Positions 46,391 through 56,126 of a stretch of 64,000 nucleotides of DNA are shown here, piece after piece. The notes beneath the pieces are model-generated. The model was not told where the DNA came from. It was given only the letters and a program-made list of their open reading frames with translations, and did no database searches. The stretch lies in NCBI RefSeq assembly GCF_002205675.1, contig NZ_NISK01000003.1, forward strand, positions 434,001 to 498,000, written 5' to 3'. Each line of letters begins with the position of its first letter. The first letter of the stretch is position 1. A program made the position numbers and the translations under genes. This DNA is from Sphingopyxis bauzanensis. Lineage in GTDB: Bacteria; Pseudomonadota; Alphaproteobacteria; Sphingomonadales; Sphingomonadaceae.

Positions 46391-47881
46391 ATGATGGAAA
46401 AACCGAAGCAGGGCTTTGCCGGCCTATGGAATATCAGCTTCGGCTTTTTCGGCATCCAGATCGGCTTCGCGCTGCAAAATGCGAACATGAGCCGGATATT
46501 CCAGTCGCTGGGCGAAGATATCGAACGGCTCCCCGGCCTGTGGGTCGCCGCGCCGCTGACCGGCCTGCTCGTACAGCCGATCATCGGGCATATGAGCGAC
46601 CGGACGTGGCTCGGCCGGTTCGGGCGTCGCCGCCCCTATTTCCTCGCCGGCGCGATCCTCGCCGCCATCGCCTTATTCGTCATGCCCGAAAGTCCCGCGA
46701 TCTGGTTCGCCGCGATGATGCTGTGGGTCCTCGACGCCTCGCTCAACATCTCGATGGAGCCCTTCCGCGCCTTCGTCGGCGACATGCTGCGCAAGGACCA
46801 GCACAGCGTCGGTTATGCGGTGCAGACCGCCTTCATCGGCGCCGGCGCCGTCGTCGGGTCGCTGTTCCCCTCGCTGATGGAGGCGATGGGGGTCGCCAAT
46901 GTCGCACCGCCCGGCCAGATCCCCGACACGGTGCGCTACGCCTTCTGGTTCGGCGGGATCGCGCTGTTCCTCGCAGTGCTGTGGACCGTCGTCACCACCG
47001 ACGAATTTAGCCCCGAACAGATGGCGGCATTCGAAAGCGCCACGCCCGACGGGGGTCAGGCCAGCCGCCCGCTCGCCTCGCGCAGCTATCATGGCGGCCT
47101 CGCCTGGGCCGCCGCGGGCGTCCTCGTCCTGTTCGTCCAGCATCATTTCGCGCTGCTTCGCGAAGTCCTGCTGCTCGGCGCGCTGCTCATCGGCTACGGC
47201 CTTGCGAACATGGCCGCGATCGCGCTGGCGCGCCGGGGCAACGACCACAATATGCTGTCGAGCATCGTCGGCGATTTCTCCGGCATGCCGCCGCTGATGA
47301 AGCGGCTGGCGCTCGTCCAGTTCTTCAGCTGGTCGGCGCTGTTCATCATGTGGATCAACACCACCCCGATCGTCGCCCAATATCATTTCGGAACGACCGA
47401 CGCCGCCAGCGCTGCCTATCAGGAAGCGGGCAACTGGGTCGGCGAATTGTTCGCAATCTACAACGGCGTCGCCGCGATCGCGGCGCTGACCTTGCTCCCC
47501 TGGCTCGCCCGCCGCCTTGGGCAGGCGCGGACGCACATCGTCGGCATCGCGTGCGGCGCGGTCGGATATGCCAGCTTCTTCCTGCTGCGCGACCCTACGC
47601 ATTTGATCGTCAGCGAGGTCTTCATCGGCATTTTCTGGGCGTCGGTCCTCGCGATGCCCTATGCGATCCTCGCCTCCAGCCTGCCGCAAGCCAAGCTCGG
47701 CATCTACATGGGGCTCTTCAACGTCTTCGTCGTCGTCCCGCAATTGCTCGTCGCAACGGTGATGGGCTCGATCATGAAATCGCTGTTTCCAGGAGAGCCC
47801 ATCTATACGATGGCCTTCGCTGCATTTGCCTTACTCCTTGCAATGATTGCGATGACACGGGTCGACCAGTCGGCCCCATAG
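46391..47881 (+). CDS. MFS sugar transporter (SLC45/maltose type)
   Basis: A 496-residue inner-membrane permease with about 12 helices. The N-terminus (FGIQIGFALQNANMSRIFQSLG), the loop IIGHMSDRTWLGRFGRRRPYFL and MEPFRAFVGDML match the proton-linked disaccharide carriers related to sucrose/maltose transporters. Its place beside the LacI regulator and amylase operon points to maltose or maltodextrin import. The operator at 46293 lies in its promoter. Confidence 0.85.
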   Translation: MMEKPKQGFAGLWNISFGFFGIQIGFALQNANMSRIFQSLGEDIERLPGLWVAAPLTGLLVQPIIGHMSDRTWLGRFGRRRPYFLAGAILAAIALFVMPESPAIWFAAMMLWVLDASLNISMEPFRAFVGDMLRKDQHSVGYAVQTAFIGAGAVVGSLFPSLMEAMGVANVAPPGQIPDTVRYAFWFGGIALFLAVLWTVVTTDEFSPEQMAAFESATPDGGQASRPLASRSYHGGLAWAAAGVLVLFVQHHFALLREVLLLGALLIGYGLANMAAIALARRGNDHNMLSSIVGDFSGMPPLMKRLALVQFFSWSALFIMWINTTPIVAQYHFGTTDAASAAYQEAGNWVGELFAIYNGVAAIAALTLLPWLARRLGQARTHIVGIACGAVGYASFFLLRDPTHLIVSEVFIGIFWASVLAMPYAILASSLPQAKLGIYMGLFNVFVVVPQLLVATVMGSIMKSLFPGEPIYTMAFAAFALLLAMIAMTRVDQSAP

Positions 47882-47979
47882 CATGGCAAAGACGGCTAAG
47901 GCTGACGGTGGCCGATTCCAGACCGACCGCTTTAGGGCCCGGATCAGGTAAAGCTGCCGTCTCTATCGCTTCGCATTGC

Positions 47980-49566
47980 TCAGCGCAGACAATCGGCGAA
48001 CGACAAGCGCAGCGTCTTCTTGTCAATCTTGCCGGTGGCCGTGAGCGGGATCTCATCGAAGATCACGCGGTCGGGCATCCACCATTTGACCAATCGAGGC
48101 TCAAGCCATTCCCGAACCTCTGTTTCGGATAGCGTCGCACCGTCCATAGTCTCGATCACAAGAACAGGCCGCTCCTCCCATTTCGGATGGAATACGCCCA
48201 CCACCGCGGCAACTTTGACGCCCGGGCAAGCCGCCGCCACATTTTCGATGTCGATCGAACTCACCCATTCTCCACCTGACTTGATGACGTCCTTCTTGCG
48301 GTCGGTGATGCGCATGAAGCCGTTTGCGTCGACCGTGGCGATGTCGCCTGTGTCGAACCATCCCTCCGCATCGAGCGCGGTTTCTTCTTGCCGGAAGTAG
48401 CGCTCTATCACCCACGGACCGCGGACCATTACCGCTCCAGCGCTGATGCCGTCATGCGGCAACCCCACCCCGTCGTCGTCGACGATCTTGAGCTCCACAC
48501 CGAACTGAAGCCGCCCTTGGCGGGTCCAGATTATCTCGTTCATCGCGTCATCACCGAGCGCCGCGATTTTCGGCGTCGGCGTGGCAAGGACGCCGAGAGG
48601 GGACATTTCGGTCATTCCCCAGATCTGCCGTACTTTGACACCATATCGGGTTTCAAAGGTCTCGGCCATCGCGCGCGGGACAGCGGAACCCCCGATCACG
48701 ACCCGTTCGAGAGTGCCGGTATCTTCGCCCGTTCGAGCCAGATGGTCGAGATACATCGTCCAGATGGTCGGCACACCGCCCGAGAAGGTTACACCCTCGG
48801 CTTTGATGAGCGCCTGCAGGCTGGCACCATCAAACTTGTCACAGGGAAGGACGAATTTCGCGCCGTTGATCGCGCCGGCGAATGGGAGCCCCCAAGCTGT
48901 TGCGTGATAGAGCGACTGGCAGGGCATGATGACATCGAAGGCCGAGAAATCGAGCGCGCCGGACAGACCGGCGACGAGCGCATGAAGGACGACCGAACGA
49001 TGCGAGTAAAGGACGCCCTTCGGATCTCCCGTTGTTCCCGAAGTGTAGCAAAGGAATGCGCCGCTGTTTTCATCGAACTGCGGCCAGTTCGATTGGCTAG
49101 GGAATGCTGCTAACCTCGCATCATAATCCTCGGCGGTCAGCAGCACGAAATGCTCGACCGTCTCCAGCATCGGCTTGAGGCGTTCGACCGTCTCTGCGAG
49201 ATTGCGGTCGTAAAGCAGAACGCGGCTCGCAGCGTGATTGATCGTGAAGGCGATATGTTCGATTGGCAGGCGCGGATTGGCCGTATGCAAGACATAGCCT
49301 GCCCCGGGTACCGCGAAGAAAAGCTCGAAATGCCGGTGCGTATTCCAGGCCAGAGAGCTGATGCGGTCTCCGGACGCCAGACCAAGGCTGCCCAGCCATT
49401 GTGCGGCGGCATTGGCGCGCGAGGCCGCGCCCGCGTAATCGTATTGAAAAATGTCGCCGTCGCAGTCCTTGGACACGATCTCGCGGTCGCCGTGCGCGGT
49501 CGCGGCGAACTCCAATATCTGCGAGATGTTAAGCGGCAGGTTCTGCATCAATCCTGGTATCGTCAC
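47980..49566 (-). CDS. Acyl-CoA ligase (AMP-dependent)
   Basis: A 528-residue adenylate-forming enzyme. The ATP loop is CYTSGTTGDPKGVLYSHRS, the A5-like motif is IWGMTEMSPLG, DAEGWFDTGDIATVD holds the ribose Asp, and the catalytic Lys is in PLTATGKIDKKTLR. It activates a fatty or other carboxylic acid to CoA thioester, resembling medium/long-chain ligases. GTG start at 49566 with AGAGGA upstream; ATG at 49548 is an alternative. Last gene of the second sugar operon, so it probably handles an acid set free by the two preceding hydrolases (inference). Confidence 0.87.
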   Translation of the reverse strand: MTIPGLMQNLPLNISQILEFAATAHGDREIVSKDCDGDIFQYDYAGAASRANAAAQWLGSLGLASGDRISSLAWNTHRHFELFFAVPGAGYVLHTANPRLPIEHIAFTINHAASRVLLYDRNLAETVERLKPMLETVEHFVLLTAEDYDARLAAFPSQSNWPQFDENSGAFLCYTSGTTGDPKGVLYSHRSVVLHALVAGLSGALDFSAFDVIMPCQSLYHATAWGLPFAGAINGAKFVLPCDKFDGASLQALIKAEGVTFSGGVPTIWTMYLDHLARTGEDTGTLERVVIGGSAVPRAMAETFETRYGVKVRQIWGMTEMSPLGVLATPTPKIAALGDDAMNEIIWTRQGRLQFGVELKIVDDDGVGLPHDGISAGAVMVRGPWVIERYFRQEETALDAEGWFDTGDIATVDANGFMRITDRKKDVIKSGGEWVSSIDIENVAAACPGVKVAAVVGVFHPKWEERPVLVIETMDGATLSETEVREWLEPRLVKWWMPDRVIFDEIPLTATGKIDKKTLRLSFADCLR

Positions 49567-49606
49567 CCCTGTGTCCTCTCAAAAGCGCTTACCATGCCCG
49601 ATCGAG

Positions 49607-50548
49607 TCAGCACGCTGTCAACAATGCGCGCAAGCGCGCGGTGACGACATTTGTCGCGTCGGCTGCTGCAGGGATCAGCCCCGCAAAATGCACGAACCCG
49701 TGGGTCAGATTGTCGAATTCCAGAATTTCTGATGCGACCCCGGCGTCGCGAAGCCGATCGGCGTAAGCGACCGCTTCATCGCGTAGAGGATCGACCGAGA
49801 GAACGACGGTCAGGGCGCTCGGCAGGTCCGAAAGGTCTGGCGCCTTGATGGGCGACAGGCGCGGATCTGTGGCGTCGGCGCCAGCCGCATAATCCGACAC
49901 GCAGATTTCGAGACTTGCCCTGCGCAGTGTGGGATCGGCATCGCGGACGCGAGAGTGATAATCGTCTTCGCTCACGCCAAGATCGACAGCGGGATAGAGC
50001 AGGAGTTGCGCATCGAAGGGACGGACACCCTGCGCGGCATCCCGCATCGCGAGACAGATCGCCGCAGCGAGGTTACCGCCGGCGCTGTCGCCTGCGATCA
50101 CCGCTGGCGCCGCTTCTCCGCCAAGGTCCGCGCGATTGGCCGAGACCCACCGGGCGGCTGCGAGGCTGTCATCGAATGCGGCGGGAAAAGGGTTCTCGGG
50201 AGCGAGGCGATAGCTGCTTGCAACGACAACCATCGACAGGTCACGGCACAGCCGCCTGACCGTATGATCGACGGTGTCGAGGTCCCCGATGGCCCAGCCG
50301 CCCCCGTGGATATAATGTAGCGTTCCGACCGCTTCCGTTGCGGGACGATAGATGCGGAGCGGGACGGTCTCGCCCCCTGCCTCGATCTGCCTGTCTTCGA
50401 CCGAAGCAACCTCGATGCGGCCTTCAGGTCCGACGATGAGCGGGATCATCGCGGCCGCCTGCTGGCGGAGCGACGGATAGTCCACGGGGCCCGGCGGCAC
50501 GGTGGGCAATTGATCGATAAGCTGCTGAAGGACTGGATCGAGCGCCAT
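49607..50548 (-). CDS. Alpha/beta hydrolase, hormone-sensitive lipase family
   Basis: A 313-residue carboxylesterase. The oxyanion-hole motif HGGGWAIGD and nucleophile elbow GDSAGGNLAAA are clear; the catalytic Asp in SVDPLRDE and His in LTHGFVHFAG complete the triad. No signal peptide, so it acts in the cytoplasm. The ATG at 50548 has GGAG upstream. It starts 12 bases after the serine hydrolase gene, in one operon with GH68 and fructokinase, suggesting ester cleavage on a sugar substrate. Confidence 0.88.
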   Translation of the reverse strand: MALDPVLQQLIDQLPTVPPGPVDYPSLRQQAAAMIPLIVGPEGRIEVASVEDRQIEAGGETVPLRIYRPATEAVGTLHYIHGGGWAIGDLDTVDHTVRRLCRDLSMVVVASSYRLAPENPFPAAFDDSLAAARWVSANRADLGGEAAPAVIAGDSAGGNLAAAICLAMRDAAQGVRPFDAQLLLYPAVDLGVSEDDYHSRVRDADPTLRRASLEICVSDYAAGADATDPRLSPIKAPDLSDLPSALTVVLSVDPLRDEAVAYADRLRDAGVASEILEFDNLTHGFVHFAGLIPAAADATNVVTARLRALLTAC

Positions 50549-50559
50549 GATATTCTCCG

Positions 50560-51732
50560 TCAATAATCGGGGATGGAAAGGCCGAGCGTCTGGGCAAGGG
50601 CATCGACGACCGCGTATACGAGCGGGTCCTTCACCCCTGGCTGGCCAAAGCGATTGCGAACATAAGCGAAGCTGACTCCCGACGGCGCGTGGGCGAAGGC
50701 GAGCGACCCGCCGGCGCCATCGTGCCCGAACGATCCCTCGCCAAGCATTGGCTGAACGGCCCATGGAAGCATGAGACCCGCTCCCCAAGTCGGGCCGGGA
50801 AATTCCTGTCCCAATGGCGTCCCGGCGGAGACGACCTCGCACGCGTCGCGCAGAGTGCCATCCGAAAGAAGCGGCGCCTCGCCTCCCCCGCCGATCGCTT
50901 TAGAGTAGAGACGTGACAGCGATCGGGCGTCGGCGACACCGTTCGCGCCGGCCAGTTCGACACGCTGCATGGCGGGGTCGTTCAAGCCCGCTACCAGTCC
51001 GCTCAAGCTTGCCGGGAACATTCCGTTCAATGTGATCGCGCGCGCCGGGATCAGATCCGGGTCGAGTTCGGGCGTGTCATACTCCGCCGGAACTTCCACC
51101 ACGGCGACGGCCGGGCGCGCATCTGCACCGCGGCCAATCTGAATATTGAGATCGAGCGGCTCCGCCAACGTGGAGCGAAACCACGAGCCCACCGTCTGTC
51201 CCGTCACCCGCCGCATCAATTCGGATGTGATCCAGCCGATGGTAACGGCATGATAGGCGTGCGTCGAACCCGGCTCGAAGAGCGGCGGTTCGTTTGCAAG
51301 CCTGGCTGCCATCGCCGCCGTGTCAGCGAGATCTTCGAGCGTGATCTTGCCGCTCAGCAGCGGGACACCGGCCTGGTGCGCGAGGGCGCGGCGAACGCTG
51401 ATGTCGCCTTTCCCGTGCACGGCGAATTCGGGCCAATAATGCGCGAGCGGACGATCGAGATCGATCACGCCAGCCGACACCTGCGACAAGATGCAAAGCG
51501 CGGAGATCCCTTTGGTGACCGAAAAGACGGGCACGGTTGTATCAGGCTCCCAAACCGCCTTCGATTTGCTGTCAGCCGATCCGCCCCAAAGATCGACCAC
51601 CAGTTCGCCATCGCGGTAGACAGCGCATGCCGCGCCCAGTTCACCGCCTTCGCGAAAATTGCCCCGAAACGCGTCGAGGCACGCGGAAAATTGCGGATCG
51701 ACGGTGCCGTGGATTTCTATATTTACGGTCAC
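50560..51732 (-). CDS. Serine hydrolase, class C beta-lactamase/EstB family
   Basis: A 390-residue protein with the SxxK catalytic pair in VFSVTKGISALC (Ser71, Lys74) and a second motif YHAVTIGW that supplies the Tyr. SFGHDGAGGSLAFAH fits the third (HxG-like) motif. There is no signal peptide, unlike true beta-lactamases, so an EstB-like esterase in the cytoplasm is more likely. It starts ten bases after the ROK kinase gene and belongs to the same operon. Confidence 0.85.
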   Translation of the reverse strand: MTVNIEIHGTVDPQFSACLDAFRGNFREGGELGAACAVYRDGELVVDLWGGSADSKSKAVWEPDTTVPVFSVTKGISALCILSQVSAGVIDLDRPLAHYWPEFAVHGKGDISVRRALAHQAGVPLLSGKITLEDLADTAAMAARLANEPPLFEPGSTHAYHAVTIGWITSELMRRVTGQTVGSWFRSTLAEPLDLNIQIGRGADARPAVAVVEVPAEYDTPELDPDLIPARAITLNGMFPASLSGLVAGLNDPAMQRVELAGANGVADARSLSRLYSKAIGGGGEAPLLSDGTLRDACEVVSAGTPLGQEFPGPTWGAGLMLPWAVQPMLGEGSFGHDGAGGSLAFAHAPSGVSFAYVRNRFGQPGVKDPLVYAVVDALAQTLGLSIPDY

Positions 51733-51742
51733 GATATTCCCC

Positions 51743-52648
51743 TCAAGCTCTCGCGTCGCGAAGCGCCGCCTCGCCGAGCGCGATAGCGCCGAGTGGCCCG
51801 GCTTTTTCTCCCAAGGCGGGAAGTCCGATCAAAGAAACGGGATCTGCATCGCTGACATGAGGCAGATAAGCCGCCAAGTCGGTGACAACGTGCTGCCAGG
51901 CTCGTTCCAACAGGAATGAGCGGCCAAGACCCACCCCGCCGCCAATCAGAATTTTCTGCGGACTCGTAACAAGCAGAAGCGCGCCAATCAGTTGCGCAAG
52001 ATCGTGCGCGACAAAGGACCACCGCGGATCGTCATCACTGATAGTCGCCCCTGAGGCTCCGAACCGCGCCCGCAGGGCTGGGCCGGAGAGCAAGCCCTCG
52101 GCGCAATCGCCATGAAATGGACAGCTGCCCGGGAAATCATCGCCTGATGCGCGCCGCAGCCGGAGGTGGCCTATCTCGGGGTGAAGTGCGCCGTGGACCG
52201 GACGGCCGCCGACAAGAACCCCTCCCCCCACGCCGGTCCCAAGCGTCAGATAGACGACGCTGTCCAGCCCTTTGCCCGCGCCCCAGCGCCATTCGGCGAG
52301 AGCGGCGGCGTTGACGTCGGTATCGACCCGGGTCGGGCAATCCGAGGCCGCGCGCAAGGTTTTCGCGATATCAGCGCCCGTCCATCCCACTTTCGGGGTG
52401 GCCAGCATCAACCCATAATCCGCCGCATCGGGATCGAGGCGGAGCGGTCCGAACGATGCGATGCCGAGCGCGGCGTAGCCTTGGTCGCGTTTCCAGCCAT
52501 TCAATAAATCGACCAGCGCTCCTAGGGTCTCGTCGGGCGTGGTCGTCGCAATGCGCTCGCTTGCAAGGATTTCCGTGCCCCTTGCGAGGACAGCGAGCGC
52601 CTTCGTGCCCCCGAGTTCAATGCCTGCGATTTGATCCATCGGCGCCAT
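51743..52648 (-). CDS. ROK-family fructokinase
   Basis: A 301-residue sugar kinase. The ATP motif AGIELGGTKALAVLA opens the protein, DTDVNAAALAEWRWGAGKG and YLTLGTGVGGGVLVGG follow, and the zinc site HPEIGHLRLRR...CPFHGDCAEGL has the His and three Cys of bacterial fructokinases. It should phosphorylate fructose released by the GH68 enzyme. The start overlaps or abuts the GH68 stop; ATG at 52639 is an alternative. Confidence 0.87.
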   Translation of the reverse strand: MAPMDQIAGIELGGTKALAVLARGTEILASERIATTTPDETLGALVDLLNGWKRDQGYAALGIASFGPLRLDPDAADYGLMLATPKVGWTGADIAKTLRAASDCPTRVDTDVNAAALAEWRWGAGKGLDSVVYLTLGTGVGGGVLVGGRPVHGALHPEIGHLRLRRASGDDFPGSCPFHGDCAEGLLSGPALRARFGASGATISDDDPRWSFVAHDLAQLIGALLLVTSPQKILIGGGVGLGRSFLLERAWQHVVTDLAAYLPHVSDADPVSLIGLPALGEKAGPLGAIALGEAALRDARA

Positions 52649-52650
52649 AG

Positions 52651-53760
52651 CTATCGCACGATCCCGGCCTTGTCGCCCGCGAGCCACAGATGGACGAAGG
52701 GGGCAAATGTGCCGCCAAAATTCCGGGGACCGTCGCCTGCCCAATCGTCGACGAAGCTCGTGACCGAGAGGTCGGGCAAAACGAACCAGCTATAAGCCTG
52801 TGCGGGCGCCGCATCGGGGTTGGCGAATACGAGCCCGCTGCCGTTCACCGGCGTCCAGCCCCCAAGCAGCGAGTCCGACACCATCGCATATAGTCCGGTA
52901 GGGCCTACGGGTCCCGTTGGCTCGAAGACATGGCGCTGCGTCGACCAGAACAGATAATAGAGGTCGCCGTGAAATATGATGTGCGGCCGCTCCAGCTCAT
53001 TGTTGAGCGTGTCGGCGCTGATCACCGGAGGCAGGATATGCCAGCGCGCGTCAGGGCCCGGATCCTGCCGTGCGATGCCGACGATGCCATTATAGGCAGA
53101 GTGTGACCCGGCGCGCGAACCCGCGAACAGGAGATAGCTCTCGCCGCCAATCGGGTCGCGGAAGAAAGCGGGATCGCGAAAGGCCTTGATCTTGCCGACC
53201 TCGCCTTCGCCCCCTGAAGTGGTCATATAATGCGCAGGATCTCGCGTGACGATTTCTTTTAGATCGCGCCAGTCGCGAAGCCGCGGCATGTGGTCCGACT
53301 TATCGAGCGTTGCCGACGCTGAAAAAATCCGCTGCTCGAAGCTGATATGCGTTTCGCCTCGTCGTCCCGTGGCGGTGAAATAAAGCGTCGCTGTCACACC
53401 GTCCGCCGCGACCACGGCGGAGCCGGACCATTCGCGACTCCCGGGGGAGAAGTCATCGGGCATGGCGGGACCAAGGTCGCGCCATGTCGCGCCATCACGC
53501 AGCAACAAGTGTATCCGGGCATGGCCATGACGCTCGTCGGGATCTGCGAACCATGGCGCACCGAGGGCCATCCAAAGCTGCCGCCCAGCCTCAATATGAT
53601 GGGGGTCGCCGCTTTCGTCCTGCAAAGGCCAGGCGTCCCATACGCAAAGGTCAGGGGCCACGTGGACGACGTCGCTGCTGCCGAGAAGTGGAGCGCTCGC
53701 GACCGCTACGGCGTCGATCGCCTTGACGTGATCGCCCGTCCAGCGGGCTGGAAGTGTCAT
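52651..53760 (-). CDS. GH68 levansucrase/fructosyltransferase-like enzyme, no signal peptide
   Basis: A 369-residue five-bladed propeller enzyme acting on sucrose or a sucrose-like fructoside. The catalytic set is complete: nucleophile Asp42 in VWDAWPLQ, REWSGSA (110-114), stabiliser Asp196 in FRDPAFF and acid/base Glu257 in ELERPHIIF. The C-terminal VNGSGLVFANPDAAPAQAYS resembles Zymomonas levansucrase, which also lacks a classical signal peptide. A TTG 11 codons earlier could start it. Being in an operon with a kinase, it may work as an intracellular sucrose hydrolase. Confidence 0.88.
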   Translation of the reverse strand: MTLPARWTGDHVKAIDAVAVASAPLLGSSDVVHVAPDLCVWDAWPLQDESGDPHHIEAGRQLWMALGAPWFADPDERHGHARIHLLLRDGATWRDLGPAMPDDFSPGSREWSGSAVVAADGVTATLYFTATGRRGETHISFEQRIFSASATLDKSDHMPRLRDWRDLKEIVTRDPAHYMTTSGGEGEVGKIKAFRDPAFFRDPIGGESYLLFAGSRAGSHSAYNGIVGIARQDPGPDARWHILPPVISADTLNNELERPHIIFHGDLYYLFWSTQRHVFEPTGPVGPTGLYAMVSDSLLGGWTPVNGSGLVFANPDAAPAQAYSWFVLPDLSVTSFVDDWAGDGPRNFGGTFAPFVHLWLAGDKAGIVR

Positions 53761-53870
53761 AATAGGTTCGCTCTTAAGGTTTTCTGCTGGCAATGATTAT
53801 GCCGTTCGATCGATGACGGAGACTGGGAGACCGGCCGGGCGGACGTGAACCGCCACCCGGCCGACGCCGA

Positions 53871-56000
53871 TCAATCGATTGTCGTGCGAAGCCGCAAGCC
53901 GATCGTGCGCGGATATGGTCCCGCCAACAGCAAGCTGTTGCGAACGAAGCTGGGCCCGCGCTCGTCCGCAAGGTTTTCGCCAAACAGCGAGAGCTCCCAG
54001 CGGTCGGTGCGGAGACCGACGCTTGCATTGTAGAGCGAATAGGGGCGGACAACGTAGCCGTCGTACATGACCCGGCTTCCGGTTCGCGCCGCCGACCCGT
54101 TCAGGAAGAAGCGCAGGTCGCCGCTGCCGAGCGGCCGCTCGAAGTCCGCGTCGAGACGGTAGTTATATTTGGCAGTGCTCGACAGCCGCTCGCCCTGTGC
54201 CACATTGGGCAGCGATGCGGTCACGGCAGGAAAGATATTCCGGAACTCGCTGTCGTTCCAGTTAGCGACCGCACCGAGATTGAGCCCCTCGAGCGGCGTA
54301 CGCCATCGCGCCTCGAGATCGACGCCTATGGTTCGTGCTTCGCCGACATTGGCGAACGCAGCGACCCCGAACGGCGTCAGGCCAAATTGAAGATCTTTGA
54401 AGTCGATCCGATAGATGTTGAGGCCGAGCTGAACGCGGCCGTCGGCAAGCTTGGCTTTGATGCCTGCCTCATAATTGGTCAACGTATCGGGATCGAGCGC
54501 GATCGACGACGGAATACCCGAGAGCTCGACGAGCGATGCCTGGAAAGGAGTCTGGGTGATGCCGCTGCGGAAACCTGTGCTGACCGTGACGAAGGCTGTC
54601 AAATCGTCCGTCGGGAAATAGGACAGGTTCGCGCGCCAGGTGATCTTGTCTGGCTTGGTCTGGCCCGACCCCGTTCCAGTCAGGATCGAGTCCGCGTTGA
54701 ACCGGCGATTGTCTTTGTAATAGCGAACACCGACGAGCGGCACGAGCTTTCCGCCGAAAAGATCGTAGCTGACCTCGCCGAACGCGGAATAATTGCGTGT
54801 CCGCGTGTCGTTGAACCCGCTGATCGTCAGCGCGGTCAGGTTCGCATCGAAGCTAAAAACCGCCTTGGCATTTTGGTAGAAACCACCAACGAGCCAGTGG
54901 AAGGGGCCATCGCCGTTCGAGCGAAGCTGGATTTCCTGCGCGAAGCTGCGGGCGTCATAACCGTTGAAAAGCGAGCCTGTGCCGAGTGGCCCAAAGGTCT
55001 GGCCCGTCAAATAACCAAATTCTGCGTCGAGATAACTCGTCGAGCTGCTCAGGATTGCAGCGCCGGCATCATATTCGACCGAAAGGCTGTAGAGATCGAA
55101 ATTGCCGTTTTCATATCCCTGCGTGGTCCCGCTGAACCACTGCTGTGCCGGCTCAAGCTGGTTGATGCTCTGGGTATAGTCTTGGCGCGGCTCCCAATGG
55201 GCGGCCTGAACGCGAACCTTCAGCGCATCGGTCGGCTGCCAGAGAAGCACGGCGCGCACATCGCGATTGGTGATGTCGTTGGCATTCTTCTTGGTCGGCG
55301 CGCCCGTTGCCGGTGTATCGGCGAAAATATCGACATAACCCGCGCGCTTGTCATATCCGCCGCTGATGCGGATCGCGAGTTTGTCCTTGATGAGCGGCAC
55401 CGAAATGGCTGCCGAGATGCCGTAGTTCAGCGCGCTCGCATCATCCATTTTGGCAATCGTCGCCTCACCGCGCATCTCGACATTGTTCAGATCGGGGTCG
55501 CGCGTGTGATAGATGATCGTGCCGCCGGCCGAACCCTGTCCATAGAGCGTGCCCTGCGGCCCGCGCAGCACCTCGACCCGATCGATGTCGATGAACCGAA
55601 GCGGCGGCGCGATCGGCGAATTGGGGACCGCGAAAGGCACGTCGTCGATATAATAGCCGATCGGCGAGTCGCCGATGCCGCCGGCGGCACCGACGCCGCG
55701 GAGCGAAAAGGTCTTGATCACTGACCCGACCTGCTCGCCGGCGGAGGCGCCCGGGATCGAGCTGATCAAGTCAGTTGTTTCGCGAATACCGCGTTCTTCC
55801 AGTTGCTCTCCGCTGAAGGCCTGGATGGCGAGCGGCGTGCCGATCAGCGTTTGAGAGCCTTGGCGGGTCGCCGTGACGACGATGTCGCCATCATCTGCCG
55901 CCGATGGGTCGGCATTCACGCTCTCCTGCGCAGCGACCGGCGACATGAAGGCCAGATGGGCAACGCCGGCAAGCGCGGCGAAATACAGGCGATGGTTCAT
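53871..56000 (-). CDS. TonB-dependent receptor of the second sugar locus
   Basis: A 709-residue outer-membrane receptor. The signal peptide ends at MSPVAAQ; GDIVVTATRQGSQTL is the TonB-box region, the plug follows (ETTDLISSIPGASAG, VEVLRGPQGTLYGQGSAGG) and the barrel ends in LRLRTTID. Unusually the last residue is Asp rather than an aromatic residue. GAGGAGGGG precedes the ATG at 56000. First gene of the operon with GH68, kinase, hydrolases and ligase, so the ligand is probably a sucrose-like compound. Confidence 0.88.
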   Translation of the reverse strand: MNHRLYFAALAGVAHLAFMSPVAAQESVNADPSAADDGDIVVTATRQGSQTLIGTPLAIQAFSGEQLEERGIRETTDLISSIPGASAGEQVGSVIKTFSLRGVGAAGGIGDSPIGYYIDDVPFAVPNSPIAPPLRFIDIDRVEVLRGPQGTLYGQGSAGGTIIYHTRDPDLNNVEMRGEATIAKMDDASALNYGISAAISVPLIKDKLAIRISGGYDKRAGYVDIFADTPATGAPTKKNANDITNRDVRAVLLWQPTDALKVRVQAAHWEPRQDYTQSINQLEPAQQWFSGTTQGYENGNFDLYSLSVEYDAGAAILSSSTSYLDAEFGYLTGQTFGPLGTGSLFNGYDARSFAQEIQLRSNGDGPFHWLVGGFYQNAKAVFSFDANLTALTISGFNDTRTRNYSAFGEVSYDLFGGKLVPLVGVRYYKDNRRFNADSILTGTGSGQTKPDKITWRANLSYFPTDDLTAFVTVSTGFRSGITQTPFQASLVELSGIPSSIALDPDTLTNYEAGIKAKLADGRVQLGLNIYRIDFKDLQFGLTPFGVAAFANVGEARTIGVDLEARWRTPLEGLNLGAVANWNDSEFRNIFPAVTASLPNVAQGERLSSTAKYNYRLDADFERPLGSGDLRFFLNGSAARTGSRVMYDGYVVRPYSLYNASVGLRTDRWELSLFGENLADERGPSFVRNSLLLAGPYPRTIGLRLRTTID

Positions 56001-56040
56001 TGGTATCCCCTCCTCATAAAGCTGCGCATCCGAGTCGTCG

Positions 56041-56077
56041 CGCAATCGATTGCACGATGTTTACGCAATCGATTGCG
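56041..56077. promoter_or_regulatory. Tandem LacI-type operators of the sucrose-type locus
   Basis: Two palindromes, GCAATCGATTGC at 56042-56053 and 56065-56076, lie 23 bases apart (about two helical turns) between the divergent receptor and transporter genes. The second extends to CGCAATCGATTGCG. A one-mismatch copy lies before the regulator gene at 57611. Confidence 0.82.
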
Positions 56078-56126
56078 TAGCTGTCAATAGTCTGATACCC
56101 GCTGCGTCAAATAGAGGTGGAGAGAG

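Noticed and set aside
53872-53881. CAATCGATTG as a fourth LacI operator
   Set aside because: It overlaps the stop codon of the TonB receptor, lacks the outer G/C pair of the real sites and has no promoter role there.
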